The notes beneath the pieces were generated by a model that saw only the letters and a program-made list of their open reading frames with translations, was not told the origin of the DNA and did not search any database. Of a DNA stretch of 64,000 nucleotides, positions 32,129-42,382 are shown piece by piece (the stretch's first letter is position 1; each line of letters opens with the position of its first letter). The stretch is from NCBI RefSeq assembly GCF_001945365.1, contig NZ_MSTQ01000003.1, positions 124,001 through 188,000 on the forward strand, written 5' to 3'. Both the position numbers and the translations under genes were made by a program. Source of the DNA: Pseudomonas reinekei (GTDB lineage: Bacteria > Pseudomonadota > Gammaproteobacteria > Pseudomonadales > Pseudomonadaceae).

Positions 32129-33073
32129 TCAGGCCTCAGGCCAAAAAGCCCGAATCCCCGCCACACCCTGCGCACCTGCCGCCCAAGCCTTCTGCACGTG
32201 CGCCGGGCCAACACCGCCCAGCAAAAACACCGGTTTGCTGAAGCCCTCAATCAAGGTCGAAGCCTGTTCCCAGCCCAGCGGTGCAGCTCCCGGATGTGTC
32301 AGCGTCGGCTGCACCGGCGACAAGGTCACGAAGTCCACGCCCATTTCTTCGGCCAGCGCCAACTCTTCGGCGTTATGGCAGGACGCGGCCAACCAGCGCG
32401 AAGCAGGCAATGGCCGACCGGCCGCCGCATATTTGCGCAACTGGGCCGAGGTGATGTGCCAACCGGCGGACGGGAAATCGCCCAGCCACTCGAACGGCCC
32501 CTTGATCATCAACTGCGCCTTGCCGGCACACAGACCTGCCGCGTCAACGGCCAGGTCGCGATACTTCGGGTCGTAACCGTTGGGTGCGCGCAGCTGGATC
32601 AACTTGATACCGCCGGCAATGGCTTTCTGAATACCGCGCAGCAAGGCCGGGGTTTCCAGATCTTCCGGGGTGATCAGGTACTGCTCGGGTAACCGAGCCG
32701 CCGCGACGATCGGCCGGTTGGCTTCAGGGAACTCGTAACCCGACAGTTCACGGGCGCTGACCCAGGCCAATGGCTGACCTTCAGCGCCGTGCGGCTCGCC
32801 GGTAAACGCCGATACTTCCCAGACATCCAGCAATACCTGCTTGTCCGGGTAATCGTGGCGAACCTTGATCAACGGGCGCGCCGCGCTGACGACAATACCC
32901 AGCTCCTCATTCAGTTCGCGGGCCAGCGCGGTTTCCACCGACTCGTCGGCTTCGACCTTGCCACCGGGAAACTCCCACAAACCGCCCTGATGCTGGGTAT
33001 CGGCACGGCGAGCAATCAGGATCTTGCCGCTGTTATCACGGATAACGGCAGCGGCGACATGGACTCGTTTCAC
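32129..33073 (-). CDS. Nudix hydrolase / thiamine-phosphate-synthase-like fusion
   Basis: A 314-residue two-domain protein. The N-terminal part (about 1-130) is a MutT-type Nudix hydrolase with the full Nudix box, beginning GGKVEADESVETALAREL and ending EELGI; it cleans oxidised nucleotides such as 8-oxo-dGTP. The C-terminal part (about 140-314) is like ThiE/TenI (KLIQLRAP, GWHITSAQLR, LSPVQPTLTHPGA). Such fusions are usual in pseudomonads beside argJ-secA. The start is a GTG with GGAGGAA upstream; it overlaps the GST stop by 4 bp. Whether the ThiE-like part is active is unknown. Confidence 0.9.
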   Translation of the reverse strand: MKRVHVAAAVIRDNSGKILIARRADTQHQGGLWEFPGGKVEADESVETALARELNEELGIVVSAARPLIKVRHDYPDKQVLLDVWEVSAFTGEPHGAEGQPLAWVSARELSGYEFPEANRPIVAAARLPEQYLITPEDLETPALLRGIQKAIAGGIKLIQLRAPNGYDPKYRDLAVDAAGLCAGKAQLMIKGPFEWLGDFPSAGWHITSAQLRKYAAAGRPLPASRWLAASCHNAEELALAEEMGVDFVTLSPVQPTLTHPGAAPLGWEQASTLIEGFSKPVFLLGGVGPAHVQKAWAAGAQGVAGIRAFWPEA

Positions 33074-33702
33074 CGCTCGATTTCCTCCAGTCCGGCCTTC
33101 TGCCAGGCCTTGAACGCAGGCCATTGGTAGAGGGTTTCAACATAGGTTTCGTCTACCGCGGACAGCTTCACCTGATAGGTACGCAGGCGTACGGCAATGG
33201 GTGCAAAAAATACGTCGGCCAGACTGATGCGGCCGAACAGATACGGCCCGGCTTCAGTCGCGGCGGCACGGCACTCGGCCCACAACGCCGACATGCGCTC
33301 GATCTCCGCCTGCACGTCCGCCGGGACAGGCGACAGGGGTGCGTCATGGCTCAGGTCGAACGGCATGTTGCCGCGCATGGCGAAGAAACCGCTGTGCATC
33401 TGCGCACAGGCTGAACGCGCCTGCGCTCGGGCGGCGGTGTCGGTAGGCCACAGGTTGGCGCCTGGGAACTGTTCGGCCAGGTATTCGGCGATGGCCAGGG
33501 AATCGGCGATGGTGCCGTGTGCGGTTTTCAGCAGCGGGACTTTGCCGGTCGGCGAATGCTTGAGCAGACGCTCGCGGGTGTCGGGCTGGTTCAGCTTGAT
33601 CAGCTCTTCGGTGTAGGAAGCGCCAGCCAGATCGAGGGCCAGAGCACCACGCAGGGACCAGGAAGAAAGCAGTTTGTCGCCGATGATCAGGTGCAGGCTC
33701 AT
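33070..33702 (-). CDS. Glutathione S-transferase family protein
   Basis: A 210-residue GST. The thioredoxin-like N-terminal domain starts MSLHLIIGDKLLSSWSLRG, with the GSH-binding segments GKVPLL and ADSLAIAEYL. An all-helical C-terminal domain follows. The SSWSLR motif with its serines resembles the zeta/maleylacetoacetate isomerase-like and YfcF-type branches. The substrate is unknown. Its stop is coupled to the Nudix gene start. Confidence 0.92.
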   Translation of the reverse strand: MSLHLIIGDKLLSSWSLRGALALDLAGASYTEELIKLNQPDTRERLLKHSPTGKVPLLKTAHGTIADSLAIAEYLAEQFPGANLWPTDTAARAQARSACAQMHSGFFAMRGNMPFDLSHDAPLSPVPADVQAEIERMSALWAECRAAATEAGPYLFGRISLADVFFAPIAVRLRTYQVKLSAVDETYVETLYQWPAFKAWQKAGLEEIER

Positions 33703-33757
33703 GTTCGGGACCTTTGGATTTAGAGGCTAGCCAGTCTAGCGGCTGACCGGTAAACCG

Positions 33758-33781
33758 CCATCGCGGGCTTGCCCGCGATGG
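33758..33781. repeat. REP-like hairpin between argJ and GST gene
   Basis: CCATCGCGGG and CCCGCGATGG form a perfect 10-bp palindrome around CTTG. Without a T-run it is a weak terminator, but it is a common REP type in this group. Confidence 0.8.
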
Positions 33782-33794
33782 GGTCAACGCAGTC

Positions 33795-35012
33795 TCAAGT
33801 ACGGTACTCGGCGTTGATTTTCACGTACTCGTGGGACAGGTCGGTGGTCCAGATGGTTTCGCTGCAATCGCCGCGACCCAGTTCGATACGGATGGTGATT
33901 TCTTCCTGTTGCATCACCGCCGCGCCCTGGGCTTCGGTGTAGGTCGCAGCGCGGGCGCCACGGCTGGCGATGCACACTTCACCGAGGAACACGTCGATCT
34001 TGCTCACGTCCAGGCTCGGCACGCCGGCACGGCCAACGGCTGCCAGGATGCGGCCCCAGTTCGGGTCGGAAGCGAACAGCGCGGTCTTGATCAGCGGCGA
34101 GTGCGCCACGGTGTAGCCGACGTCCAGGCACTCCTGATGATTAGCGCCGCCATTGACTTCAACGGTGACGAACTTGGTCGCACCTTCGCCGTCACGCACG
34201 ATGGCCTGGGCCACGTCCATGCACACTTCGAACACCGCCTGCTTCAATTTGGCGAACAACTCGCCTTCGGCGCGGGTGATCTCCGGCAGTGCAGCCTGAC
34301 CGGTAGCGATCAGCATGCAGCAGTCGTTGGTGGAGGTGTCGCCGTCGATGGTGATGCGGTTGAACGACTTGTTGGCGCCGTCGAGCATCAGGTTGTGCAG
34401 TACATCGCGGGACACTTTGGCGTCGGTGGCGATGTAGCCGAGCATGGTCGCCATGTTCGGACGGATCATGCCCGCGCCTTTGCTGATGCCGGTCACGGTG
34501 ATGGTCACACCGTCATGCTGGAACTGACGGCTGGCACCTTTAGGCAAGGTGTCGGTGGTCATGATGCCGGTGGCAGCCGCTTCCCAGTTGTTGATCGACA
34601 GGTCATCGAGGGCCGCTTGCAGTGCGCCTTCGATTTTCTCGACCGGCAACGGCTCGCCGATCACACCGGTGGAGTACGGCAGCACCTGGCTGGCGTCGAC
34701 ACCAGTCAGCTCGGCCAGCTTGGCGCAAGTGCGCTCGGCAGCCGCCAGGCCCGGCTCGCCGGTACCGGCGTTGGCGTTGCCGGTGTTGGTCAGCAGGTAA
34801 CGCACCGGACCTTGCACGCGCTGCCTGGCGAGGATTACCGGGGCGGCGCAAAAAGCGTTCAGGGTAAATACACCCGCCACCGTCGAGCCTTCGGCACAGC
34901 GCATGACCACGACATCCTTGCGCCCCGGGCGCTTGATACCGGCCGAGGCGATACCGAGTTCAAAACCGGCAACCGGGTGCAACGTTGGCAAAGGACCAAG
35001 ACCAACAGCCAT
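33795..35012 (-). CDS. argJ: Bifunctional ornithine acetyltransferase / N-acetylglutamate synthase
   Basis: ArgJ recycles the acetyl group in arginine synthesis, from acetylornithine to glutamate, and may also use acetyl-CoA. The 405-residue precursor cleaves itself at Ala188-Thr189 in KGAGMIRPNMATML, with Thr189 as nucleophile. The GIMTTDT and late HEYVKINAEYRT motifs are family-typical. It lies between secA and a GST gene, as in PAO1. Confidence 0.97.
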   Translation of the reverse strand: MAVGLGPLPTLHPVAGFELGIASAGIKRPGRKDVVVMRCAEGSTVAGVFTLNAFCAAPVILARQRVQGPVRYLLTNTGNANAGTGEPGLAAAERTCAKLAELTGVDASQVLPYSTGVIGEPLPVEKIEGALQAALDDLSINNWEAAATGIMTTDTLPKGASRQFQHDGVTITVTGISKGAGMIRPNMATMLGYIATDAKVSRDVLHNLMLDGANKSFNRITIDGDTSTNDCCMLIATGQAALPEITRAEGELFAKLKQAVFEVCMDVAQAIVRDGEGATKFVTVEVNGGANHQECLDVGYTVAHSPLIKTALFASDPNWGRILAAVGRAGVPSLDVSKIDVFLGEVCIASRGARAATYTEAQGAAVMQQEEITIRIELGRGDCSETIWTTDLSHEYVKINAEYRT

Positions 35013-35072
35013 GAATGCGCTCCTTACTAAATGATGTCTGCACCGCTCGGCAGGAACGGTGGTTTAAATGGC

Positions 35073-35105
35073 AAAACGCCGCGACGGCTTGAGCCGGTCG
35101 CGGCG
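35073..35105 (-). terminator. Terminator after secA
   Basis: On the minus strand CGCCGCGAC and GTCGCGGCG, with inner GGCT/AGCC, are followed by TTTT. Confidence 0.8.
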
Positions 35106-35132
35106 CGGGTATTTCAGCGGTTGAAACGGGTT

Positions 35133-37868
35133 TTACTGGATCTGCCCGTGGCAATGCTTGAATTTCTTGCCCGAACCGCAGTAGCACAGTTCGTTGCGGC
35201 CCAGCTTCTGCTCGTTGCGAACCGGCGCGGTGGCGAGGGCAACATCGACCTCTTCACCCAACACTTCCGGCTGCTCCAGTCCAGGGGCTTCTTCGTGCAG
35301 GAACTGCATGCGCGCCGCCAGTGCTTCGGCTTCCTGACGCAGGCGAGCTTCTTCCTCGGCCGGATCTTCGCGACGAACCTGAACGTGAGACAGCACACGG
35401 ATCGAGTCGCGCTTGATCGAATCCAGCAACTCGGAGAACAGCGTGAACGACTCGCGCTTGTATTCCTGCTTCGGGTTCTTCTGGGCATAGCCACGCAAGT
35501 GGATGCCGTGACGCAGGTGGTCCATGGTCGACAGGTGGTCTTTCCACAGGTCGTCGAGTACGCGCAGAACGATTTGTTTCTCGAAGGTGCGCAGCGCTTC
35601 GGCGCCCGCCTGGTCTTCTTTCTCGTTGTAGGCGGCAATCAGTTCCTGCATCAGCTTTTCGCGCAGGGTTTCTTCGTACAGGTGATCGTCTTCGTCGAGC
35701 CACTGCTGAATCGGCAGTGCCACACCGAAATCGCTCTGCAACGCCGCTTCCAGACCCGCCACGTCCCACTGCTCAGGCAGCGATTGCGGTGGAATGTGGG
35801 CGCTGACGGTCGCGTCGAGCACGTCCTGACGGAAATCGGCGATGGTTTCACCGATGTTGTCGGCGGCCAGCAACGTGTTACGCATGTGATAGATCACTTT
35901 ACGCTGTTCGTTGTTGACGTCGTCGAACTCGAGCAGTTGCTTGCGAATGTCGAAGTTGCGGCCTTCAACCTTGCGCTGAGCCTTTTCGATGGCGTTGGTC
36001 ACCATGCGGTGCTCGATCGCTTCGCCAGGCTGCATGCCCAGGGCTTTCATGAAGTTCTTCACCCGGTCAGAGGCGAAGATGCGCATCAGGCTGTCTTCCA
36101 GCGACAGGTAGAAGCGGCTGGAACCGGCGTCACCCTGACGACCGGCACGACCACGCAACTGGTTGTCGATACGGCGCGATTCGTGACGCTCGGACGCAAT
36201 CACCTGCAAACCGCCCGACTCGAGCACTTGCTGGTGACGCTTCTGCCAGTCGGCCTTGATCTGGGCAATCTGCTCAGGTGTCGGGTTTTCCAGCGAGGCC
36301 ACTTCCACTTCCCAGTTACCGCCCAACAGGATGTCGGTACCACGACCGGCCATGTTGGTAGCGATGGTCAGTGCGCCTGGGCGACCGGCCTGGGCAATGA
36401 TCTCGGCTTCTTTTTCGTGGAACTTGGCGTTCAGGACCTTGTGTTCGATGCCTTCCTTCACGAGCAGACTGGACATGTGCTCGGACGTTTCGATGGTCGC
36501 GGTACCCACCAGCACCGGGCGACCGGCAGCCATGCTTTCCTTGATGTCGGCGACGATCGCGGCGTATTTCTCGTCGGCGGTCAGGAACACCAGGTCGTTA
36601 TAGTCCTTACGGGCCAACGGCTTGTTCGGCGGAATGACCATGACCTGCAGGCCATAGATCTGGTGGAATTCGAACGCTTCGGTGTCGGCTGTACCGGTCA
36701 TGCCGGACAGCTTGTTGTACAGACGGAAATAGTTCTGGAACGTGGTCGATGCCAGGGTCTGGCTTTCGGCCTGGATGTTCAGGTTTTCCTTGGCTTCGAT
36801 GGCCTGGTGCAGGCCTTCGGACAAACGACGGCCCGGCATGGTACGACCGGTGTGTTCGTCAACCAGCACGACCTGACCGTCCTGCACGATGTACTCGACG
36901 TTGCGATGGAACAGTTTGTGCGCACGCAGGCCGGCGTAAACGTGAGTCAACAGGCCGAGGTTGTGTGCCGAGTACAGGCTCTCGCCTTCAGCCAGCAGGC
37001 CGATGCTGGTCAGCGTTTCTTCAACGTACTGGTGACCGGCTTCGTTGAGTTCGACCTGACGGGTCTTCTCGTCGACGGTGTAGTGACCCGCCTTGGTGAC
37101 TTCGCCTTCGACTTCTTCGACGTGCAATTCCAGCTGCGGGATCAGTTTGTTGATCTCGATGTACAGCTTGGAGCTGTCCTCGGCCTGACCGGAGATGATC
37201 AGCGGGGTACGGGCTTCGTCGATGAGAATGGAGTCGACTTCGTCGATCACGGCAAAATTGAGTTCGCGCTGGAATTTTTCTTCCATGCTGAACGCCATGT
37301 TGTCGCGCAGGTAATCGAAACCGAATTCGTTGTTGGTGCCGTAGGTGATGTCGGCGGCATAGGCAGCGCGCTTCTCTTCCGGCGGCTGGAACGGCGTGAC
37401 TACGCCGACCGTCAGGCCGAGGAATTCATACAGCGGACGCATCCAGTTGGCGTCACGACGGGCCAGGTAGTCGTTCACCGTCACAACGTGCACGCCCTTG
37501 CCGGACAACGCGTTGAGGTAAACGCCCAGTGTTGCCACCAGGGTCTTGCCTTCACCGGTACGCATTTCGGCGATCTTGCCTTCATGCAAGGTCATGCCGC
37601 CGATCAGCTGGACGTCGAAGTGGCGCATGCCCATGACACGCTTGCCGGCTTCGCGGGCAACCGCAAAGGCTTCTGGCAGCAGCTTGTCGAGGGTTTCCCC
37701 TTTGGCGATGCGGGCCTTGAACTCATCCGTCTTGGCACGCAATTGATCGTCCGAAAGGGCCACCATTTGCTCTTCGAAGGCATTGACGAATTGCACCGTC
37801 TTGAGCATGCGTTTGACTTCACGCTCGTTCTTGCTTCCAAAAAGTTTCTTTAACAAAGGCGCAAACAT
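35133..37868 (-). CDS. secA: Protein translocase ATPase SecA
   Basis: SecA is the motor that pushes unfolded preproteins through SecYEG. The 911-residue protein starts [15 protein letters not shown]. It has Walker [10 protein letters not shown], the DEAD-type box [17 protein letters not shown], the preprotein cross-linking domain, helicase motif [12 protein letters not shown] and the C-terminal zinc finger [14 protein letters not shown] that binds SecB. The longer frame to 37934 is not used. It is divergent from the DciA-like gene; no SecM-like leader peptide was seen in the 307 bp between. Confidence 0.97.
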   Translation of the reverse strand: MFAPLLKKLFGSKNEREVKRMLKTVQFVNAFEEQMVALSDDQLRAKTDEFKARIAKGETLDKLLPEAFAVAREAGKRVMGMRHFDVQLIGGMTLHEGKIAEMRTGEGKTLVATLGVYLNALSGKGVHVVTVNDYLARRDANWMRPLYEFLGLTVGVVTPFQPPEEKRAAYAADITYGTNNEFGFDYLRDNMAFSMEEKFQRELNFAVIDEVDSILIDEARTPLIISGQAEDSSKLYIEINKLIPQLELHVEEVEGEVTKAGHYTVDEKTRQVELNEAGHQYVEETLTSIGLLAEGESLYSAHNLGLLTHVYAGLRAHKLFHRNVEYIVQDGQVVLVDEHTGRTMPGRRLSEGLHQAIEAKENLNIQAESQTLASTTFQNYFRLYNKLSGMTGTADTEAFEFHQIYGLQVMVIPPNKPLARKDYNDLVFLTADEKYAAIVADIKESMAAGRPVLVGTATIETSEHMSSLLVKEGIEHKVLNAKFHEKEAEIIAQAGRPGALTIATNMAGRGTDILLGGNWEVEVASLENPTPEQIAQIKADWQKRHQQVLESGGLQVIASERHESRRIDNQLRGRAGRQGDAGSSRFYLSLEDSLMRIFASDRVKNFMKALGMQPGEAIEHRMVTNAIEKAQRKVEGRNFDIRKQLLEFDDVNNEQRKVIYHMRNTLLAADNIGETIADFRQDVLDATVSAHIPPQSLPEQWDVAGLEAALQSDFGVALPIQQWLDEDDHLYEETLREKLMQELIAAYNEKEDQAGAEALRTFEKQIVLRVLDDLWKDHLSTMDHLRHGIHLRGYAQKNPKQEYKRESFTLFSELLDSIKRDSIRVLSHVQVRREDPAEEEARLRQEAEALAARMQFLHEEAPGLEQPEVLGEEVDVALATAPVRNEQKLGRNELCYCGSGKKFKHCHGQIQ

Positions 37869-38175
37869 ATCGGCAGGATCTTCCACACTAAAGGGATGGA
37901 GGGCGGCCCCGTGAGTCGCCCGTGCAGCCCTCATGGCCGCATGCGAACGAACATTCTACCCGGAAACGGTGGTGAGGAAAGTGGCGATATTCCACGATGC
38001 TGGCACTGCGCTTTGACGGGGCTCACTTAAAATAAGGGCGTTTTGCTCAACTTCAACCCATCCAGGGCAGAAGTTAATTGTTGATTTAATGGGTAAAGCC
38101 TCGACAAAAGCAATGGGCGAGTGCGTACGGCGCTTTCTGCTACCATGGCGGCTCTGTTACTTCAGGTGTCTGATC
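37869..38175. other. Intergenic region between secA and the DciA-like gene
   Basis: A 307-bp divergent promoter region. The middle part is AT-rich (TTAATTGTTGATTTAATGGG). I saw no gene and no recognised operator. An upstream in-frame ATG of the plus-strand gene at 38089 is rejected as start. Confidence 0.5.
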
Positions 38176-38631
38176 ATGGCATTTCGCCCTCTTACGGCCA
38201 GAGCACCCGCCGTTCTCCTTCGCGAAGCCAAGCCGCTCAAAGCCATTCTCGGCCACGCTCAACGCCTGGGTCATCTGCAACGCCTGCTGGAAAGCCAGCT
38301 GCAACCTGCCGCTCGCGAGCATTGCCATGTCGCGTCGTGGCGCGAAGGCAGTTTGCTGCTGATCGTGACGGACGGCCATTGGGCCACTCGTCTGCGCTAC
38401 CAGCAAAAACGCCTGCAACGGCAACTGCAGATGTTCGACGAATTCGCCAGTCTCACGCGAATCCTGTTCAAGGTGCAGCCGCCGACCGTTCAACAAGGTG
38501 CGGCCGGACACACCATGGATTTGTCCAATGACGCGGCGGCGACCATTCAGGCAACGGCCGATGGCATCAGTGATCCGAACCTGCGGGCGGCGCTGGAACG
38601 ATTGGCGGCGCATGCACGGCCCAAGGTTTAA
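38176..38631 (+). CDS. DciA-like protein (DUF721)
   Basis: A 151-residue protein starting MAFRPLTARAPAVLLREAKP, of the DUF721 family. DciA members of this family load or assist the replicative helicase DnaB in bacteria without DnaC. The pattern LLIVTDGHWATRLRYQQKRL in the KH-like domain is typical. Divergent from secA, which is its usual place in pseudomonads. Confidence 0.87.
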   Translation: MAFRPLTARAPAVLLREAKPLKAILGHAQRLGHLQRLLESQLQPAAREHCHVASWREGSLLLIVTDGHWATRLRYQQKRLQRQLQMFDEFASLTRILFKVQPPTVQQGAAGHTMDLSNDAAATIQATADGISDPNLRAALERLAAHARPKV

Positions 38632-38640
38632 CCGCCAGGC

Positions 38641-38689
38641 CAAACGATCGCAGCCTGCACTGGAGGCTGCCGCAGGCTGCGATCGTTTG
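38641..38689. repeat. Perfect 18-bp inverted repeat between convergent genes
   Basis: CAAACGATCGCAGCCTGC and GCAGGCTGCGATCGTTTG are exact complements, 13 bp apart. The core GATCGCAGCCTGC marks a second REP family of fluorescent pseudomonads. It can form a stable hairpin at both 3' ends. Confidence 0.9.
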
Positions 38690-38692
38690 CAT

Positions 38693-40180
38693 TCATCGGC
38701 GTTTTTTGCCACCTAACAAAGACCCCATCAACCCGCGCACCAACTGGCGACCGATCTGATTCGCCGCCTGCTGCATCGCCGACTTCAGCGCCTTCCCCGC
38801 CGCCGTGCCGAGAAATTCCCCGGCCTGCTCGGTGAAGCTCGGCTCTTGCGCAGCCGGTTTACCCGGTGCAGCCTCGGGCTCTGGCGCCAGCCCTTTGCGG
38901 CCCATTAGCACTTCATAGGCCGACTCGCGATCAATCGGCTTGTCGTACCGTCCCTTGCACGGCGAACCGGCGATCAGCAGTGTACGCTCGGCCTCGCTCA
39001 ATGGCCCGATCCGCGACTGTGGCGGTGCGACCAGCACGCGCTGGACCCTCTCTGGCGTGCCCTTCTCCTGCAACGTGCCGACCAGCGCCTCACCGATACC
39101 CAGCTCTGTCAGCACCGACAGCGCATCGAACGCCGGGTTCGGCCGGAACCCGTCAGCCACCGCCCGCAGGGATTTCTGCTCCTTGGCAGTGAACGCGCGC
39201 AAGCCGTGCTGCACACGCAAGCCAAGCTGCGCCAGGACGTCGTCCGGCAGGTCACCCGGCGACTGGGTCACGAAATACACACCCACGCCTTTCGAACGGA
39301 TCAGCCGCACCACTTGTTCCAGGCGATCCTGCAATGCCTTGGGGGTGCCGGTGAACAACAAGTGCGCTTCGTCAAAAAACAACGCCAGCAGCGGTTTGTC
39401 CGAATCGCCGCGCTCCGGCAATTGCTCGAACAGTTCGGCCAGCAGCCACAACAGGAAGGTCGCGTAGACCTTCGGCGCTTCATGCACCAGCCGACTGGCG
39501 TCCAGCAAATGAATGCGGCCACGCCCGTCGACCGCCGGCTGCAGAATGTCTTCGAGTTGCAGCGCCGGCTCACCGAACAGCGCATCGGCGCCCTGTTGTT
39601 CGAGCGTCGCCAGGCGGCGCAGCAGGGCCTGGCTGGAACCGGTGGTCATCAGCGCCGCATCATCGCCGAGCAGCTCCGGATGGTCCTTCAGGTGATTGAG
39701 CAGTGCCTTCAGGTCTTTCAGGTCCAGCAGCAACAAGCCTTCGCGGTCGGCGACCTTGAACGCGGCGTACAACGCCGACTGCTGGCTGTCGGTCAGCTCC
39801 AGCAGGCTGCCCAACAGCAATGGCCCCATTTCGCTCAAGGTCGTGCGCAATGGATGACCGGATTGCCCATGAATGTCCCACAAGGTCACCGGATAAGCCT
39901 GAGGTTTGTGGTTCAGCCAGGGCATCCCGGCGATTCGCTCGGCGATCTTGCCTTGTGGATTGCCGGCCGCGCCCAGGCCACACAAGTCACCTTTGATATC
40001 GGCGGCGAATACCGCTACGCCGGCATCGCTGAAAGCTTCGGCCATGCGTTGCAGGGTCACGGTCTTGCCGGTCCCCGTTGCACCCGCGATCAAACCGTGG
40101 CGGTTGGCCAGGCGCATGGCCTGGGCAATAGGTTGCCCCGAAAGATCGGCGCCGATAACAAGTTGCAATGAGTCAGGCAT
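38693..40180 (-). CDS. HerA/DUF853-type ATPase
   Basis: A 495-residue P-loop ATPase of the helicase HerA-like family. Walker A is GATGTGKT at residues 33-40, and Walker B is LLALFFDEAHLLF with a later FVTQSPGDLPDDVL motif. The C-terminal tail is low in complexity, ending in a basic cluster (GGKKRR). E. coli YjgR is the nearest well-known name. Its role is unclear; HerA relatives move along DNA. I chose MPDSLQLVIGADL, which has GGTGAC upstream; the frame opens further to 40213. Confidence 0.87.
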   Translation of the reverse strand: MPDSLQLVIGADLSGQPIAQAMRLANRHGLIAGATGTGKTVTLQRMAEAFSDAGVAVFAADIKGDLCGLGAAGNPQGKIAERIAGMPWLNHKPQAYPVTLWDIHGQSGHPLRTTLSEMGPLLLGSLLELTDSQQSALYAAFKVADREGLLLLDLKDLKALLNHLKDHPELLGDDAALMTTGSSQALLRRLATLEQQGADALFGEPALQLEDILQPAVDGRGRIHLLDASRLVHEAPKVYATFLLWLLAELFEQLPERGDSDKPLLALFFDEAHLLFTGTPKALQDRLEQVVRLIRSKGVGVYFVTQSPGDLPDDVLAQLGLRVQHGLRAFTAKEQKSLRAVADGFRPNPAFDALSVLTELGIGEALVGTLQEKGTPERVQRVLVAPPQSRIGPLSEAERTLLIAGSPCKGRYDKPIDRESAYEVLMGRKGLAPEPEAAPGKPAAQEPSFTEQAGEFLGTAAGKALKSAMQQAANQIGRQLVRGLMGSLLGGKKRR

Positions 40181-40354
40181 TTGGTCACCCATGGTTAAAC
40201 TTTGATCGATCACTGCCGATATCAGAGGCTGAACTGCGTTGATAATCCGCTAGGGCGAGGACGGAAATATCAACCTGATTTCACCGTCGCCCGTGACGTG
40301 TTCCACTTATAAAAGCACGCCATGGGCATTGAGACCTTATCGGAGCCTCAATCC

Positions 40355-42244
40355 ATGAATAAAAATATGCGCTTCAGCCATAAAATCCTGCTTGCCGCCG
40401 CCCTCATCGTCACTGCCGCTTTCGCTTTATTTACCTTGTACAACGACTACAAACAACGTCATGCGATCCGTAATGACCTGGACAATTATCTGCAGGAAAT
40501 GGGCAGAGTGACTGCCAACAACATCCAGACCTGGCTGAACGGAAGCAGCCTGTTGATTGAAAATCTCTCACAAAACGTAGCGCTGAATGCGGACACGGGC
40601 AACATTACCCAACTGCTCGAACAGAAAGCGCTGGCCTCAGCCTTCATGGGCGTCTTTCTGGGCAGCGCCGATGGCGCCTTTATCATCCGCCCGGATGCCA
40701 GGATGCCTGAGGGTTTTGACCCCCGCCTCCGGGATTGGTACAAGAGCGCCCAGCAAACCAGCGGCCCGGTATTGACCGAACCCTACATCGATATGGCCAC
40801 CGGCCAACAAGTCATTTCCATCGTCCACAGCGTATTCAAAGACGGTCAAAACATCGGTGCACTCGGTGGTGACCTGAGTATGCAAATGATCATAGACAGC
40901 CTGAACGCGCTGGACTTTGACGGCATGGGCCATGCCTTCCTGGTCAACGCCGACGGCAAAATCCTGGTGCACCCGGACAAAACGCGGGTCATGAAATCCC
41001 TGTCCGAGGCTTACCCGGACAACACCCCTCGCATCAGCAGCGACCTCAGTGAAACCGAGGTCGATGGCAAAACCCGCATCGTCACGTTCACCCCCATCAA
41101 AGGCCTGTCTTCGGTCAACTGGTACATCGGGCTTTCGGTCGATAAAGACAAAGCCTTCTTGAAGCTCAGCCAATTCCGCACTTCGGCAATCATTGCGACC
41201 ATGATTGCGGTAGCGATCGTCATCGCACTGCTGGGCATGCTGATTCGCCTGCTGATCCAGCCGCTGCACGTCATGACCCGCGCCATGGGCGACATTGCCG
41301 ACGGCGATGGCGACCTGACCAAACGCCTGACCATCGCCAACAACGATGAATTCGGCGCCCTCGGCACGGCGTTCAACCGTTTCGTCGAGCGCATCCATGG
41401 CTCGATCCGCGAGGTGTCGTCGGCCACCGGCCACGTCAACGAAGTGGCCTTGCGTGTGGTGGCTGCTTCGAACTCATCAATGTTCAACTCTGACCAGCAG
41501 GCCTCGCGCACCAGCAGCGTGGCCGCCGCAATCCACCAGCTCGGCGCCGCCGCCCAGGAGATTGCCCGCAACGCCGCGCAAGCGTCGAGTCAGGCCAGTG
41601 ACGCCCGCCACCTGGCCGAAGAGGGTCAACAGGTTGTGGATCGCAGCGTTGCCGCGATGAACCAGCTGTCGAGCCTGCTCAGCGCCTCGAGCAGCAACAT
41701 CGAGTCTTTGAACAGCAAGACCGTGAACATCGGGCAGATTCTCGACGTGATCACCAGCATTTCCCAACAGACCAACTTGCTGGCGCTCAATGCCGCCATC
41801 GAAGCGGCGCGGGCCGGTGAAGCCGGGCGCGGGTTTGCGGTGGTGGCCGATGAAGTGCGCAACCTCGCGCACCGCACCCAGGAGTCGGCGCAACAGGTGC
41901 AAACCATGATCGAGGAACTGCAAGTGGGTGCACGCGAGTCCGTCAGCACCATGAGCGACAGCCAGCGTCACAGTCAGAACAGCGTCGACATTGCCAATCT
42001 GGCGGGTGAGCGTTTGGGCAGCGTGACCCGGCGAATCGGCGAAATCGACGGCATGAACCAGTCGGTGGCGACCGCAACCGAAGAGCAGACGGCGGTGGTC
42101 GAGTCGATCAACATCGATATCACCGAAATCAACATCTTGAACCAGGAAGGTGCGGAAAACCTGCAATCAACGTTGCGGGCGTGTTCGGATCTGGAACAGC
42201 AGGCGGCGCGTCTTAAACAGTTGGTAGGCAGTTTCCGTATCTAG
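40355..42244 (+). CDS. Methyl-accepting chemotaxis protein, amino-acid dCache type
   Basis: A 629-residue chemoreceptor starting [13 protein letters not shown]. It has a helix at about 8-28 and a periplasmic double-Cache domain (about 30-275) with the amino-acid-binding pattern [17 protein letters not shown] and GGDLSM. A second helix (277-302), HAMP and a signalling domain with [22 protein letters not shown] follow. The usual Tyr just before the Arg/Trp/Tyr group appears as Phe ([10 protein letters not shown]). By place it corresponds to the pctA/pctB/pctC group of PAO1 and probably CtaA of P. fluorescens, from memory, so L-amino acids are likely ligands. Confidence 0.92.
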   Translation: MNKNMRFSHKILLAAALIVTAAFALFTLYNDYKQRHAIRNDLDNYLQEMGRVTANNIQTWLNGSSLLIENLSQNVALNADTGNITQLLEQKALASAFMGVFLGSADGAFIIRPDARMPEGFDPRLRDWYKSAQQTSGPVLTEPYIDMATGQQVISIVHSVFKDGQNIGALGGDLSMQMIIDSLNALDFDGMGHAFLVNADGKILVHPDKTRVMKSLSEAYPDNTPRISSDLSETEVDGKTRIVTFTPIKGLSSVNWYIGLSVDKDKAFLKLSQFRTSAIIATMIAVAIVIALLGMLIRLLIQPLHVMTRAMGDIADGDGDLTKRLTIANNDEFGALGTAFNRFVERIHGSIREVSSATGHVNEVALRVVAASNSSMFNSDQQASRTSSVAAAIHQLGAAAQEIARNAAQASSQASDARHLAEEGQQVVDRSVAAMNQLSSLLSASSSNIESLNSKTVNIGQILDVITSISQQTNLLALNAAIEAARAGEAGRGFAVVADEVRNLAHRTQESAQQVQTMIEELQVGARESVSTMSDSQRHSQNSVDIANLAGERLGSVTRRIGEIDGMNQSVATATEEQTAVVESINIDITEINILNQEGAENLQSTLRACSDLEQQAARLKQLVGSFRI

Positions 42245-42264
42245 CGTCTGAACACCAAGCAATG

Positions 42265-42290
42265 TGGCGAGGGAGCTTGCTCCCTCGCCA
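42265..42290. repeat. REP-like hairpin after the chemoreceptor gene
   Basis: TGGCGAGGGAG and CTCCCTCGCCA pair around CTTG. This GGGAGCTTGCTCCC type is common in the group. Confidence 0.82.
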
Positions 42291-42382
42291 TAACCGTCAT
42301 CTCCCCGGCGTTACCCTCCAAACCCCAAACGAACATCTATTCTTCATTAAGGTCAACCCAAGGAGAGCAACGGACCGGAGGA

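Noticed and set aside
33831..35030. 399-residue frame antisense to argJ
   Set aside because: Shadow of argJ, which has its self-cleavage motif and normal length.
35031..37853. 940-residue open frame antisense to secA
   Set aside because: SecA motifs are unambiguous; the antisense frame is a codon-bias artefact.
37869..38175. SecM-like arrest peptide upstream of secA
   Set aside because: secA reads away from this region on the minus strand and no short gene with a stall motif was seen.
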